Part shown: one piece after another, positions 8,366 through 17,190 of the stretch | Position numbering within the stretch: the first letter of the stretch is position 1 | How the letters are laid out: each line of letters begins with the position of its first letter | Assembly: GCA_965228165.1 (NCBI GenBank) | Contig: CBDDHB010000002.1 | Location: forward strand, 372,001 to 436,000 | Direction: 5' to 3' | Length of the DNA stretch: 64,000 nucleotides | Source: Oleispirillum sp965228165 | Lineage (GTDB): Bacteria; Pseudomonadota; Alphaproteobacteria; Rhodospirillales; Rhodospirillaceae | Made by a program: the position numbers and the translations under genes | Notes under the pieces: model-generated | The model's database searches: none | What the model saw: only the letters and a program-made list of their open reading frames with translations | What the model was told of the DNA's origin: nothing

Positions 8366-10010
8366 GACGCTTCGGATTCCTTAGACCAGACGCGATTTGA
8401 GCGATCGCCGCCTTGATGAACGAAGTGAACAACGGATGCGGATCGAAGGGCTTGGACTTCAGTTCCGGATGGAACTGCACGCCGATGAACCAGGGATGAT
8501 CGGGAATTTCGACGATTTCCGGCAGCAGGCCGTCGGGCGAGCGCCCGGAAACGATCATCCCTTGCGCCTCCAGACGCTCGGTGTAGCGGTCGTTCATCTC
8601 GTAACGGTGACGATGCCGTTCCCAGATGCGATCCGTCCCATAGATTTCGGCGACGCGGCTGCCGGGCCTGAGCAGGCATTCATAAGCGCCCAGGCGCATC
8701 GTGCCGCCCAGATCGCTTTCGGCGTTCCGCTCCTGGCGTTCGCCGTCCTTGACCCATTCGGTCATCAGGCCGATCACCGGCTCCGCCGCCGGACCGAACT
8801 CGGTGGACGCCGCGCCCTTGATCCCGGCCAGATTGCGCGCCCCTTCCACCACCGCCATCTGCATTCCGAAGCAGATGCCGAAATAGGGAATGCGATGCTC
8901 GCGGGCGAACTGCGCGGCGCGCACCTTGCCCTCCGCTCCGCGCTCGCCGAAGCCGCCGGGAACCAGGATGCCGTGCACGTCGGCCAGATGGTGCAGGGTG
9001 TCGTCCGCCTCGAAGATCTCGGAATCCAGCCACTCCAGCCGCACCCGCGCGTTGTTGGCGATGCCGCCGTGGGTCAGCGCCTCGGACAGCGACTTATAGG
9101 CGTCCAGAAGCTTCACGTACTTGCCGACCACCGCGATTTTCACCTCGCCCTCGGGCTGGGTGACGCGGTGCACGATGTTCTTCCAGGTGGACAGGTCGGG
9201 CTCGGTCTCGCAGGGCAGGCCGAAATGGCGGCAGACCTGGATGTCCATGCCCTGCTCGTGATAGCTGACCGGCACGCGATAGATGGTCTCGGTGTCGAGG
9301 GCGGGAATCACCGCCTCCTGCCGGACGTTGCAGAAAAGCGCGATCTTGCGGCGCTCGCCGTCGGGAATCGGCCGGTCGGAGCGGCACAGCAGCACGTCCG
9401 GCTGGATGCCGACGCTCAGCAGTTCCTTCACCGAATGCTGGGTCGGCTTGGTCTTCAGCTCTCCGGCGGTGGGGATATAGGGCAGCAGGGTCAGATGAAT
9501 GAACATCGCCCGCTCCTCCCCCAGCTCGTTGTGCAACTGGCGGATCGCCTCAAGGAACGGCAGGCCTTCGATATCGCCGACGGTGCCGCCGATCTCGCAC
9601 AGGATGAAGTCCTCGTCGGTGACGTCCGAGGTGATGAACCCCTTGATCGCGTCGGTGACGTGCGGAATCACCTGCACCGTGCCGCCCAGATAGTCGCCGC
9701 GCCGTTCCTTGGCGATCACCTCGGAATAGATGCGGCCGGTGGTGATGTTGTCGGACTTGCGCGAGGAAAACCCGGTGAAGCGCTCGTAGTGGCCAAGGTC
9801 CAGGTCGGTCTCCGCGCCGTCATCGGTAACGAAGACCTCGCCGTGCTGATAGGGACTCATCGTCCCCGGATCGACGTTGAGGTACGGGTCCAGCTTGCGC
9901 AACCGGACCTTGTAGCCGCGCGCCTGCAACAACGCGCCGAGGGCGGCGGAGGCCAGCCCCTTCCCCAACGAGGAGACCACACCGCCCGTGATGAAGATGA
10001 AGCGGGTCAT
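8349..10010 (-). CDS. pyrG: CTP synthase
   Basis: This enzyme makes CTP from UTP with ATP and glutamine-derived ammonia. The 553-residue protein has the N-terminal synthase domain with the ATP loop (TGGVVSSLGKGLASAALG) and UTP/CTP-binding region (IGGTVGDIEGLPFLEA). The C-terminal class I glutamine amidotransferase carries the nucleophilic Cys in FGICFGMQMAVVEGARN and the His-Glu pair in QFHPELKSKP. The ATG at 10010 gives the standard MTRFIFITGG start. It overlaps kdsA downstream and is separated from secG upstream by 185 bases containing a hairpin (10141-10167), so it may have its own promoter. Confidence 0.97.
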   Translation of the reverse strand: MTRFIFITGGVVSSLGKGLASAALGALLQARGYKVRLRKLDPYLNVDPGTMSPYQHGEVFVTDDGAETDLDLGHYERFTGFSSRKSDNITTGRIYSEVIAKERRGDYLGGTVQVIPHVTDAIKGFITSDVTDEDFILCEIGGTVGDIEGLPFLEAIRQLHNELGEERAMFIHLTLLPYIPTAGELKTKPTQHSVKELLSVGIQPDVLLCRSDRPIPDGERRKIALFCNVRQEAVIPALDTETIYRVPVSYHEQGMDIQVCRHFGLPCETEPDLSTWKNIVHRVTQPEGEVKIAVVGKYVKLLDAYKSLSEALTHGGIANNARVRLEWLDSEIFEADDTLHHLADVHGILVPGGFGERGAEGKVRAAQFAREHRIPYFGICFGMQMAVVEGARNLAGIKGAASTEFGPAAEPVIGLMTEWVKDGERQERNAESDLGGTMRLGAYECLLRPGSRVAEIYGTDRIWERHRHRYEMNDRYTERLEAQGMIVSGRSPDGLLPEIVEIPDHPWFIGVQFHPELKSKPFDPHPLFTSFIKAAIAQIASGLRNPKRHGVHG

Positions 10011-10140
10011 TCGCCACCCTACCCTTTATCTGAAAAAAACGCTCGAACACCACCCGGCGGGGCACGGCAAGGCGTCGGCCGACGCCCGCCCCCCCGATCC
10101 CGGGCGCGATGATAGCACTGAAAATACGTCGGAAGGAACC

Positions 10141-10167
10141 GGCGCCTCCGCACCCGGCGGAGGCGCC
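10141..10167. other. Perfect 10-bp inverted repeat between secG and pyrG
   Basis: GGCGCCTCCG and CGGAGGCGCC flank a 7-base loop, giving a very stable hairpin in the 185-base gap between secG and pyrG. On the minus strand no T-run follows, so it is not a classical intrinsic terminator. It could attenuate or stabilise the secG transcript, or be part of the pyrG leader. Confidence 0.5.
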
Positions 10168-10195
10168 CGCTTTGGCTGGCGGGCGGATCGCCCGG

Positions 10196-10600
10196 CTAGG
10201 GTTTGGCCGGAGCCGACTCCTGCGGCGCGGCCCCGACCGGCGGAACCGGCGGCAGGCTGTCGGCGACCGGAGCGGCGGGCGACGCCTGCGGCGCGACCGG
10301 CGCGGCGATCGGCGCGGTCGGCTGCGCCGCGCGGGTCAGCGCCTTAAGGATATCGTCCTCGCCACGGCTGCGCATCGAGGCCATCACCGCCAGCAGAATC
10401 GAGGTGGCCATGAAGCACACCGCCAGGATCACCGTGGCCTGGGTCAGGATGTTGCCCGCCGCCCGACCGGACAGGAAATTTCCGCCGCCCGAAGCGCCGC
10501 CGCCGGTGGCAAGGCCGCCGCCTTCGGACTTCTGCAACAGAACCAGACCGACCAGCGCAAGGGTCAGCAGCAAGTGGATAACCAGAACGACTGTCAGCAT
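10196..10600 (-). CDS. secG: Preprotein translocase subunit SecG
   Basis: This is the small accessory subunit of the SecYEG translocon. The 134-residue protein has two membrane helices: about 1-22 (MLTVVLVIHLLLTLALVGLV) and about 50-72 (ILTQATVILAVCFMATSILL). The conserved cytoplasmic loop LLQKSEGGGLATGGG...NFLSGRAAGN lies between them. A long Ala/Pro-rich tail (about 85-134) is typical of alphaproteobacterial SecG. The ATG at 10600 gives the usual MLTVVL opening; an ATG six codons upstream (10618) is possible, and neither has a strong ribosome site. tpiA precedes it by 76-94 bases, the common tpiA-secG pairing. Confidence 0.9.
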   Translation of the reverse strand: MLTVVLVIHLLLTLALVGLVLLQKSEGGGLATGGGASGGGNFLSGRAAGNILTQATVILAVCFMATSILLAVMASMRSRGEDDILKALTRAAQPTAPIAAPVAPQASPAAPVADSLPPVPPVGAAPQESAPAKP

Positions 10601-10693
10601 CTGACGCCCGTACCCCATGAATCGTGAATCGTGGCGCCCGCCGCAACGGCGGGCGTCCGTCCGCGCCTTTGTAATCGCAGGCCGCGTCCTTGG

Positions 10694-11449
10694 CTAGGCA
10701 TAACTGCGAACGATCGCCCAAAAATCGTCGGCCTTCAGCGACGCGCCGCCGACCAGCGCGCCGTCGATGTCGGCCTGCCCCATCAGTTCCCTGGCGTTGG
10801 AGGGCTTCACCGAGCCACCGTAGAGCAGGCGCACCGCGTCCGCCGCGTCGCCGATCAGCCCCTTCAACTCGGCGCGGATGCGGGCATGAACCGCCTGCGC
10901 CTCGGCGGGGGTCGGGGTGTGGCCGGTGCCGATCGCCCAGACCGGTTCGTAGGCGATCACCAGATTGGCGGGGGTCGTCCCTTCGGGCAGCGATCCGCGC
11001 ACCTGTCCGGCGACCACCGTCCCGGTCTTTCCGGCGTCGCGTTCGGCCTCGGTCTCGCCGACGCAGACGATCGCGGTCAGTCCGGCGCGCAAGGCCGCCT
11101 CGGCCTTCGCCTTCACCGTGGCGTCGGTTTCTCCGTGATCGGCGCGGCGTTCCGAATGGCCGACGATGACGAAAGCGCAGCCCAGATCCTTCAGCATCTC
11201 GGCGGAGACGTCGCCGGTGTGCGCGCCGCTGGCGGCGGCATGGCAATCCTGGCCGCCCACCGCCAGGACCGACCCGGCGGCGGTGCGCGCCGCGCCTTCG
11301 ATCAGGGTGAAGGGCGGACAGACCAAAACGTCGCAGCCGGGATCGCCCGCCCGCATCCGTTCCGCCAGGGCGGCGGCCAGGGCATGGCCGTCGGCGGCCA
11401 GTCCGTTCATCTTCCAGTTTCCCGCGATCAGGGGGCGGCGTGCGTTCAT
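10694..11449 (-). CDS. tpiA: Triosephosphate isomerase
   Basis: This glycolytic enzyme interconverts dihydroxyacetone phosphate and glyceraldehyde 3-phosphate. The 251-residue protein has all active-site parts: Asn/Lys in AGNWKMNG, His in VGHSERR, the catalytic Glu in AYEPVWAIGTG, and the phosphate-binding loop LYGGSVKPSN. The start at 11449 is set by the strong GGAGGAAATC ribosome site just upstream. The in-frame extension to 11743 has no family match and overlaps the divergent ppiD promoter region. It heads the minus-strand run tpiA-secG-pyrG-kdsA-eno and is divergent from ppiD. Confidence 0.97.
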   Translation of the reverse strand: MNARRPLIAGNWKMNGLAADGHALAAALAERMRAGDPGCDVLVCPPFTLIEGAARTAAGSVLAVGGQDCHAAASGAHTGDVSAEMLKDLGCAFVIVGHSERRADHGETDATVKAKAEAALRAGLTAIVCVGETEAERDAGKTGTVVAGQVRGSLPEGTTPANLVIAYEPVWAIGTGHTPTPAEAQAVHARIRAELKGLIGDAADAVRLLYGGSVKPSNARELMGQADIDGALVGGASLKADDFWAIVRSYA

Positions 11450-11553
11450 CTTGATTTCCTCCGGGTTCTCGCGGGAGGTCTCCGCCTCCTCGCCGCCGCC
11501 ACCATAGCGCGCCCGCCGCCGCCTTGTGAAGCTCCGCAGCAGCGACTTATGCC

Positions 11554-11583
11554 TTGCGGCAAGCCGGAATCGCCCCCTATTAT
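11554..11583 (+). promoter_or_regulatory. Predicted promoter of ppiD-trpE
   Basis: TTGCGG (11554-11559) and TATTAT (11578-11583) with an 18-base spacer lie in the divergent gap between tpiA and ppiD. The predicted start point is about 55 bases before the ppiD ATG at 11646. The -10 box is a good match and the -35 moderate. No inverted repeat or leader-peptide attenuator for tryptophan control is visible, and ppiD and trpE are separated by one base, so trpE probably depends on this promoter. Confidence 0.45.
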
Positions 11584-11645
11584 CGCGTCCAGCGCCGGGG
11601 TTTCCCCCGCGTTCCGCAATCCTCATGCCCGGATCGTTCACCGCC

Positions 11646-13523
11646 ATGTCCCATTCCGTCGGTCGCCTTTTCACCAGCCTTCTGGCGAAAATCCTTTTCG
11701 GCATTCTCATCGTCGCCTTCGGCGCCTGGGGCATCGCCGACATGCTGCGGCGCAGTCCGGAGAGTCAGGCGGTGATCGGCGTCGGCGACGTCGAGGTCTC
11801 CAGCCGCCAGGTCAAGCGCGCCTTCGTCACCGAACTGCGCCGCCTGCGCCAGCAATTCGGGCCGCAGTTGACGGCGGCGGAGGCGGCGAAGTACGGCGTG
11901 TTCGATCAGGTTCTGTCGCAATTGGCCAGCCGCGCCCTGCTGGACGCCGCCGCCGCCAAGATGAACGTCGGGGTTTCCGACGCGGCGATTCAGGAACTGA
12001 TCGTCGGCAACGCCGCCTTCCTGGGCGAGGACGGGCGGTTTTCCCGCGAACGCTTCCGCCGGGTGCTGGAGAACAGCGGCTATACCGAGGTGGATTTCCT
12101 GGGGATGATGCGCGGCGACACGGTGCGCCGCCGCATTCTGGATTCGGTGCGCGAACCGGTGACGGTGCCGCGCATCCTGGCCGACACCCTGCTGCGCTTC
12201 GAGGGCGAGCGCCGGGTCGCCCAGGTCTTCGCCGTTCCCGCCGCATCGATGCCGCTGCCGCGGGATCCGGGCGACGAGGTCCTGACCGCCTATCAGAAGG
12301 ACCATGCCACCGAATACACCGCGCCGGAGACCCGCGCGCTGACGGTGCTGCCGATCCGCCCCGAGGACGTGAAGGTCGCGGTGGACGAGGCCGCGCTGCG
12401 CGAGCATTTCGACCGCCACGCGGCGGAATACGCGCAGCCGGAAAGCCGGAAGCTGCGCCAGATTCTGGTCAAGGACGAGGCCGCCGCCGCCAGGGTCGCC
12501 GCCGCGCTGAAGGAAGGCCGCGCCGCCGACGCGGTGGCCCGGGAGGCCCAGTCCTCGGTCACCGATCTCGGCTGGGTGGCGCGCGAGGGGCTGCTGCCCG
12601 CCCTCGCCGACCCCGCTTTCGCCGCGGCGAAGGGCGACGTCCTGCCGCCTCTGAAGACGCCGATCGGCTGGCATGTGGTCACGGTCGAGGACATCCGCCC
12701 CGTCCAGGCGCCCGACTTCGCCGCCGCCCGCCCGAAGGTGGTCGAGGCGGTGCGCGCCGAGCAGACCCTGGCGGCGATCTATCGCCTGTCCACGGCGCTG
12801 GAGGACGCGCTCGCCGCCGGAGCCTCGCTGGAAGAGGCCGCCCGCCTCAACGGCCTGTCCGTGATCGCGGTTCCGGCGACCGACGCCGAGGGCAAGACTC
12901 CGGCGGGCCAGCCGGTGGCGGGGCTTCCCGCCGTCGCCGAGATCGTCCGCGCCGGGTTCGCCCAGGACGCAGGCAACCAGAGTTCCCTGCTGGAGTACGA
13001 AGGCGAGCCCGGCGGCTATTTCGTCGTCCGCACCGAGGCGGTGACTCCCGCCGCGTTGAAGCCCTTCGCCCAGGTGCGCGCCGAGCTGTTGGACTCCTGG
13101 AACGCCGAAAAGCGCCGCGAAGCGGCGGTGGAAAAGGCCAAGACCCTGGCCGCCGCCTTCGCCGAGGCCAAGGACGCCGCCGCCTTCGCCAAGGCGCACG
13201 GGGTGAAGATCGAAACCACCCCGCCGTTCTTCCGTTCCGGCGGCGCGCGCGGCCTGCCGCGCGATCTGGTGAAGGCCCTGTTCGCGGCGGAACCCGGCCA
13301 GACCGGCAGCGCCGCCACCCCGGAAGGGGCGATGGCGGCCCGCCTGATCGAAGTCAGGCCGGTCGATCCCACCGAGTTCGCCGACGCCCTGGAGCAAGGC
13401 AACCGCCAACTGCGCGCCGCCCTGGGCGACGCCCTGATGGCCCCCTTCTCCACCCACCTGGCCGACCCCTTCGCGATGCGCCAGTTCCGCAGCGTCGACA
13501 GCCTGGTGCGGGAGATCAACTGA
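11646..13523 (+). CDS. ppiD: Peptidyl-prolyl isomerase PpiD (SurA-like periplasmic chaperone)
   Basis: This is an inner-membrane-anchored chaperone that meets proteins leaving the Sec channel. The 625-residue length matches PpiD. It has an N-terminal membrane anchor (about 14-30, ILFGILIVAFGAWGIADM), a SurA-N-like chaperone domain (about 30-190), a parvulin-type PPIase domain (about 230-340, with LRQILVKDEAAA and LGWVAREGLLPALADPAF), and a C-terminal chaperone-like region. The start at 11646 was chosen because it begins just before the anchor; 11628 is an alternative. It stops one base before trpE, an arrangement that couples their translation although they share no function. Confidence 0.88.
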   Translation: MSHSVGRLFTSLLAKILFGILIVAFGAWGIADMLRRSPESQAVIGVGDVEVSSRQVKRAFVTELRRLRQQFGPQLTAAEAAKYGVFDQVLSQLASRALLDAAAAKMNVGVSDAAIQELIVGNAAFLGEDGRFSRERFRRVLENSGYTEVDFLGMMRGDTVRRRILDSVREPVTVPRILADTLLRFEGERRVAQVFAVPAASMPLPRDPGDEVLTAYQKDHATEYTAPETRALTVLPIRPEDVKVAVDEAALREHFDRHAAEYAQPESRKLRQILVKDEAAAARVAAALKEGRAADAVAREAQSSVTDLGWVAREGLLPALADPAFAAAKGDVLPPLKTPIGWHVVTVEDIRPVQAPDFAAARPKVVEAVRAEQTLAAIYRLSTALEDALAAGASLEEAARLNGLSVIAVPATDAEGKTPAGQPVAGLPAVAEIVRAGFAQDAGNQSSLLEYEGEPGGYFVVRTEAVTPAALKPFAQVRAELLDSWNAEKRREAAVEKAKTLAAAFAEAKDAAAFAKAHGVKIETTPPFFRSGGARGLPRDLVKALFAAEPGQTGSAATPEGAMAARLIEVRPVDPTEFADALEQGNRQLRAALGDALMAPFSTHLADPFAMRQFRSVDSLVREIN

Positions 13524-13524
13524 A

Positions 13525-15084
13525 ATGCAGGCCACCCCGGATTTCGAGACCTTCCGCACCGCCTATGAGTCCGGAACCCCGCAACTGGTGTGGCTGACCA
13601 TGCCCGCCGACCTGGAGACACCGGTTTCGGTGATGCTGAAGCTGGCCGACGGCCGCCCCAACAGCTTTCTTCTGGAATCGGTGGAGGGCGGCGCGGTGCG
13701 CGGTCGCTATTCCTTCGTCGGGCTGAACCCCGACGTGGTCTGGCGCTGCCGTGGCGAGACGGCGGAGATCAACCGTCAGGCCCGCTTCGTCCCCGATGCC
13801 TTCGTCGCCGAGGCGGCGAAACCGCTGGATTCCCTGCGCGCCCTGATCGCCGAAAGCCGGGTGGAGATTCCAGAAGGCCTGCCGCCGATGGCCGCCGGTC
13901 TGGTCGGCTACATGGGGTACGACACGATCCGTCTGGTCGAGGACATTCCCGCCGCCAACCCCGATCTGCTGGGGGTTCCCGACGGCCTGTTCGTCCGCCC
14001 CACCCTGATCGCGGTGTTCGACACCATCGCCGACACCCTGACCCTGGTCACGCCGGTGCGGCCCGAGTCCTCGGTGTCCGCCGCCGCCTTCGACCGGGCG
14101 CGGGAACGTCTGGCCGACGCGCTGGCCAACGTCGGGCGCAGCCTGCCCTACGCGCGCCACCCCGCCGCCGACGAACCGACGCCGGAACCGCGCTCGAACC
14201 TAAGCCGCGACGCCTTCAAGGCGATGGTCGCCAAGGCCAAGGAGTACATCCTGGCGGGCGACATCTTCCAGGTGGTGCTGTCGCAGCGCTTCACCCTGCC
14301 CTTCGACCTGCCGCCCTTCGCTCTCTACCGCGCGCTGCGCCGGACCAACCCCTCGCCGTTCATGTTCTTCCTCGATTTCGGGGGATTCCAGGTGGTCGGC
14401 GCCAGTCCGGAAATCCTGGTGCGGCTGCGCGACGGCGTGGTCACCATCCGCCCGATCGCCGGCACCGCGCCGCGCGGCAAGGACAAGGATGCCGCCCTGG
14501 CGCGGGAGCTTCTCGCCGACCCCAAGGAGCGCGCCGAGCACCTGATGCTCCTCGACCTCGGTCGCAACGACGTCGGCCGCGTCGCCGAGGTGGGCAGCGT
14601 CAAGGTCACCGAGCAGATGGTGCTGGAATACTATTCCCACGTCATGCACATCGTTTCCAACGTCAACGGTCGGCTGCGCGCGGACCGCGACGCGATGGAC
14701 GCGCTGATGGCGGGATTCCCGGCGGGCACGGTGTTGGGCGCGCCGAAGGTCCGCGCCATGGAGATCATCGACGAACTGGAGCCGGTGAAACGCTGCGTCT
14801 ACGCCGGATGCATCGGCTATATCTCGGGCAACAGCGACATGGACACCTGCATCGCGCTCCGCACCGCGGTGATCAAGGACGGCGAAATGCACGTCCAGGC
14901 GGGCGGCGGCATCGTCGCCGACAGCGACCCGGACAAGGAATTCCAGGAAAGCTGCAACAAGGCGCGCGCTCTGCTGCGCGCCGCCGAGATCGCCCCCCGC
15001 TACGCTGATACGGGGACATCAGGATCGTTCCATCGGCTTCGCCGAGGTCATAGAGGCGCGGTCGGCCCTTGGCCAGCGCATTGA
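13525..15084 (+). CDS. trpE: Anthranilate synthase component I
   Basis: TrpE uses ammonia from TrpG to turn chorismate into anthranilate, the first step to tryptophan. The 519-residue protein has the feedback-inhibition motif FLLESVEGG near residue 50. The chorismate-binding domain follows from about 210 (DIFQVVLSQRF, RPIAGTAPRGKDKD, DLGRNDVGRVAEVG, GTVLGAPKVRAMEI, QAGGGIVADSDPDKEFQE). After AAEIAPRYA at about residue 494 the sequence turns to unrelated Arg/Gly/His text (RLRRGHRGAVGPW), which is antisense to the methyltransferase at 14873-15934. One extra C in the C6 run at 14993-14998 would give a stop at 15006-15008. The native end is therefore doubtful. trpG lies 2.9 kb downstream. Confidence 0.93.
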   Translation: MQATPDFETFRTAYESGTPQLVWLTMPADLETPVSVMLKLADGRPNSFLLESVEGGAVRGRYSFVGLNPDVVWRCRGETAEINRQARFVPDAFVAEAAKPLDSLRALIAESRVEIPEGLPPMAAGLVGYMGYDTIRLVEDIPAANPDLLGVPDGLFVRPTLIAVFDTIADTLTLVTPVRPESSVSAAAFDRARERLADALANVGRSLPYARHPAADEPTPEPRSNLSRDAFKAMVAKAKEYILAGDIFQVVLSQRFTLPFDLPPFALYRALRRTNPSPFMFFLDFGGFQVVGASPEILVRLRDGVVTIRPIAGTAPRGKDKDAALARELLADPKERAEHLMLLDLGRNDVGRVAEVGSVKVTEQMVLEYYSHVMHIVSNVNGRLRADRDAMDALMAGFPAGTVLGAPKVRAMEIIDELEPVKRCVYAGCIGYISGNSDMDTCIALRTAVIKDGEMHVQAGGGIVADSDPDKEFQESCNKARALLRAAEIAPRYADTGTSGSFHRLRRGHRGAVGPWPAH

Positions 15085-15934
15085 GGTTGGCCGCGCGTTT
15101 GAAGACATCGACATAGGTCGGCGGATAGTGTCTCTCCAGGCCCGCCAGCACGTCGCCCAGGATTTCGTCGTCGGGGATGTAATCCCAGGGCAGCATCAGC
15201 GCCGCGAACACGTTGGCGACGTATGCGCGGGTGTCCTCGGTGACGACGAAGGCCGAGATATTGGCCAGCCCCTCCGGCTGGAAGTCGTCCCTGATCATGA
15301 TTTTCCCCGCCGCGACGATGCTCGCCAGGACGCACGTCGCATAGGTGACCCAGCCCGGCCTCAGAAGATGCAGCAGCGTGTCGTGAACGACGACCACGGC
15401 GTCGTTCTTCAGGTACGGGAGCACGCCCAGGAAATCCAGGAGTTCCCCCGGCAGGCGGTGCGCGGTGTCCAGAACGCAGAAATCGATGCCGCCGCCGATG
15501 TCGTCGATGCAAGCGTTGACCGCCCGCCCCGTCCGCAGATCCCAGGCGCCCAGACTTTCCGGCAGCCATTGCCCGACGGCATAGCCGGAATCCCGTGCGT
15601 CGTCCTTGTAGTATTTCACCGACAGATCGACGGAGTGAAGCCGCGTCGGCAGGCCGAGAAGATTCAGCGCCTTCAGGATAACGACCGAGGTGCCGCCCCC
15701 GGCGACCCCGACCTCGAGAACCTTCTCCGGGCGTTTTTTTCGCAGCAAACCGCACAGAAAGGCCAACTCGCGGTAGCGCATCTCGGTCGGCACGCTCAGC
15801 CTCACCGGTCGGCGGAGGGCGGCGCCTTCCGCCTCGGCCTGACGCCGGGAAATGCGCGACGAGGCATCGTCCGGCGGCGGATCCAACAATAGATCGCGAA
15901 ACGGCTCGTCCCAGACCCACTCGGCATCATCCAT
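14873..15934 (-). CDS. SAM-dependent methyltransferase, CmcI / Methyltransf_24-like
   Basis: This looks like a Rossmann-fold methyltransferase of the cephalosporin-hydroxylase (CmcI)-like group. It has motif I at about residue 70 (EKVLEVGVAGGGTSVVILKA) and an acidic residue after strand 2 (LHSVDLSVKYY). A conserved core follows (IDFCVLDTAHRLPGELLDFL, DAVVVVHDTLLH). The ATG at 15934 follows GGAGGGGG. The recognisable domain ends near 15015 (LYDLGEADGTILMSPYQ). The remaining 40-45 codons are Arg/Pro-rich, read antisense to trpE, and are probably not native, as if the gene lost its own stop. The substrate is unknown; glycan or lipid modification is a guess. It shares the block between trpE and trpG with a YibQ homologue. 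Confidence 0.7.
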   Translation of the reverse strand: MDDAEWVWDEPFRDLLLDPPPDDASSRISRRQAEAEGAALRRPVRLSVPTEMRYRELAFLCGLLRKKRPEKVLEVGVAGGGTSVVILKALNLLGLPTRLHSVDLSVKYYKDDARDSGYAVGQWLPESLGAWDLRTGRAVNACIDDIGGGIDFCVLDTAHRLPGELLDFLGVLPYLKNDAVVVVHDTLLHLLRPGWVTYATCVLASIVAAGKIMIRDDFQPEGLANISAFVVTEDTRAYVANVFAALMLPWDYIPDDEILGDVLAGLERHYPPTYVDVFKRAANLNALAKGRPRLYDLGEADGTILMSPYQRSGGRSRRRAAERAPCCSFPGIPCPGRCRRRCRRPPGRAFRRP

Positions 15935-15974
15935 CGCGCACCCCCTCCGTTCCGAAAAATCGTGTTCTGTCAGA

Positions 15975-16989
15975 CTATTCCCCATACTTCGACTTCGCCA
16001 GGGCGGACAGCGGCACCAGCTGGAAGCCCTCCGCCTTCACCTGCGGCAACCAGGCCGCCAGCGCCTCGATGGTGGTGTCGCGGGGGTGGCCGATGGCGAT
16101 CGCCGCGCCGGTCTTGCGGGCGTGCGCCTCCACCCGGCGCAACTGCTCGCGGATTTCGGCGGGTTGCGGATCGTCGTCGAGGAAGACGTCGCGGGTCAGG
16201 TTGGGCACGCCTTCCGCCTGCGCCACTTTCGTCCCCACCGACCGGCCCGAGGTCAGGGAGTCGAGAAATAGCAGGCCGTCGGCATGCAATTCGCGCATCA
16301 CCACGCGCATCGCCGCCGCATCGGCGGTGAACTTGCTGCCCATGTGGTTGTTGATCCCGACATAGCCCGAAAACGACGCCAGGGATTTGCGCAGCCGGGC
16401 GCGGATCGCCTCTTCCCCCATCGCGGTCAACAGCACGTCGGGGCCGGGGTCGTAGCCCGAACCGGAAGGCTCCATCGGCATGTGGAGCAGCAGTTCGTGC
16501 CCGGCGGCGCGCGCCGCCTTCGCCTGCTTCGGCAGGTTCTGCGCATAGCTGAGGAACGAGGTGGTCAGCGGCGCGGGCAGGCCGATCACCCGGGCGCTGC
16601 GGCGCGGGTCCACCCCCATGTCGTCGATGACGATGGCGATCATCGGCTTGCCGGGAAGCGGCGCGAAGGGCAGCGCCTGCATCCGCCACGCCTGGGCGAC
16701 CGGCGGAACCTCCTCCGCCGGGGGCGGCAGGGCGGCGACCTCGGGCGCAGGCGAAGGTTCCGGCGGCGGCGCGGGCTGGGTCGGCTCCGCCGGACGCGGC
16801 GGCGCGACCGGTTGCGCGGCGATCGGACGCGGAGCCTCGGGCCGCTTTGCCAGGCGCGACGCGCCCCACCAGCCCAGCCCCCAGGGCCAGCGCGCCGCCC
16901 AGACAGGCGGCGATCAGGGCGGCGGACAGCCGGGCGGCGGGTTTCTTCCTTCCGGTCTTGGGTTTGCCGCGCGGGCTTCGGGTGGGCAC
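15975..16989 (-). CDS. Divergent polysaccharide deacetylase (YibQ/DUF610), apparent frameshift
   Basis: The intact C-terminal domain (15975-16682) is a YibQ-type divergent polysaccharide deacetylase (IAIVIDDMGVDP, LSYAQNLPKQAKAARAAGHE, LLHMPMEP, GINNHMGSKFT, LFLDSLTSGRSV, AIAIGHPRDTT). Upstream, in another frame, is a plausible N-terminus: GTG at 16989 after AGGAAG, a basic tail (RSPRGKPKTGRKKPAARL) and one membrane helix. The Pro/Ala/Glu-rich linker joins the C-terminal frame. Dropping one base from the C5 run at 16878-16882 fuses both parts into a 337-residue membrane-anchored protein (helix ending LALGLGWWG). So this is either a real frameshift or a sequence error. As written, only 235 residues from 16682 could be made, without the anchor. 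Confidence 0.75.
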
Positions 16990-17190
16990 GGTCGCTTCCT
17001 TTCCTGGAATTTCCGGGACCATACACCAGGACGGCGGCAGCGGACCAGACCCGTCGCCCCTTCGCCGATGCCCCGCGCGGATCGGGTTGCGGGAATCGCC
17101 GGAACCTTCTGTTGCGGCCTTTCCACGAAAACGCTAGCCTCGGTGCGGATTTTCTCCGAGGGCCTCCCCTCCGGATTTCGGGTTGATGTC

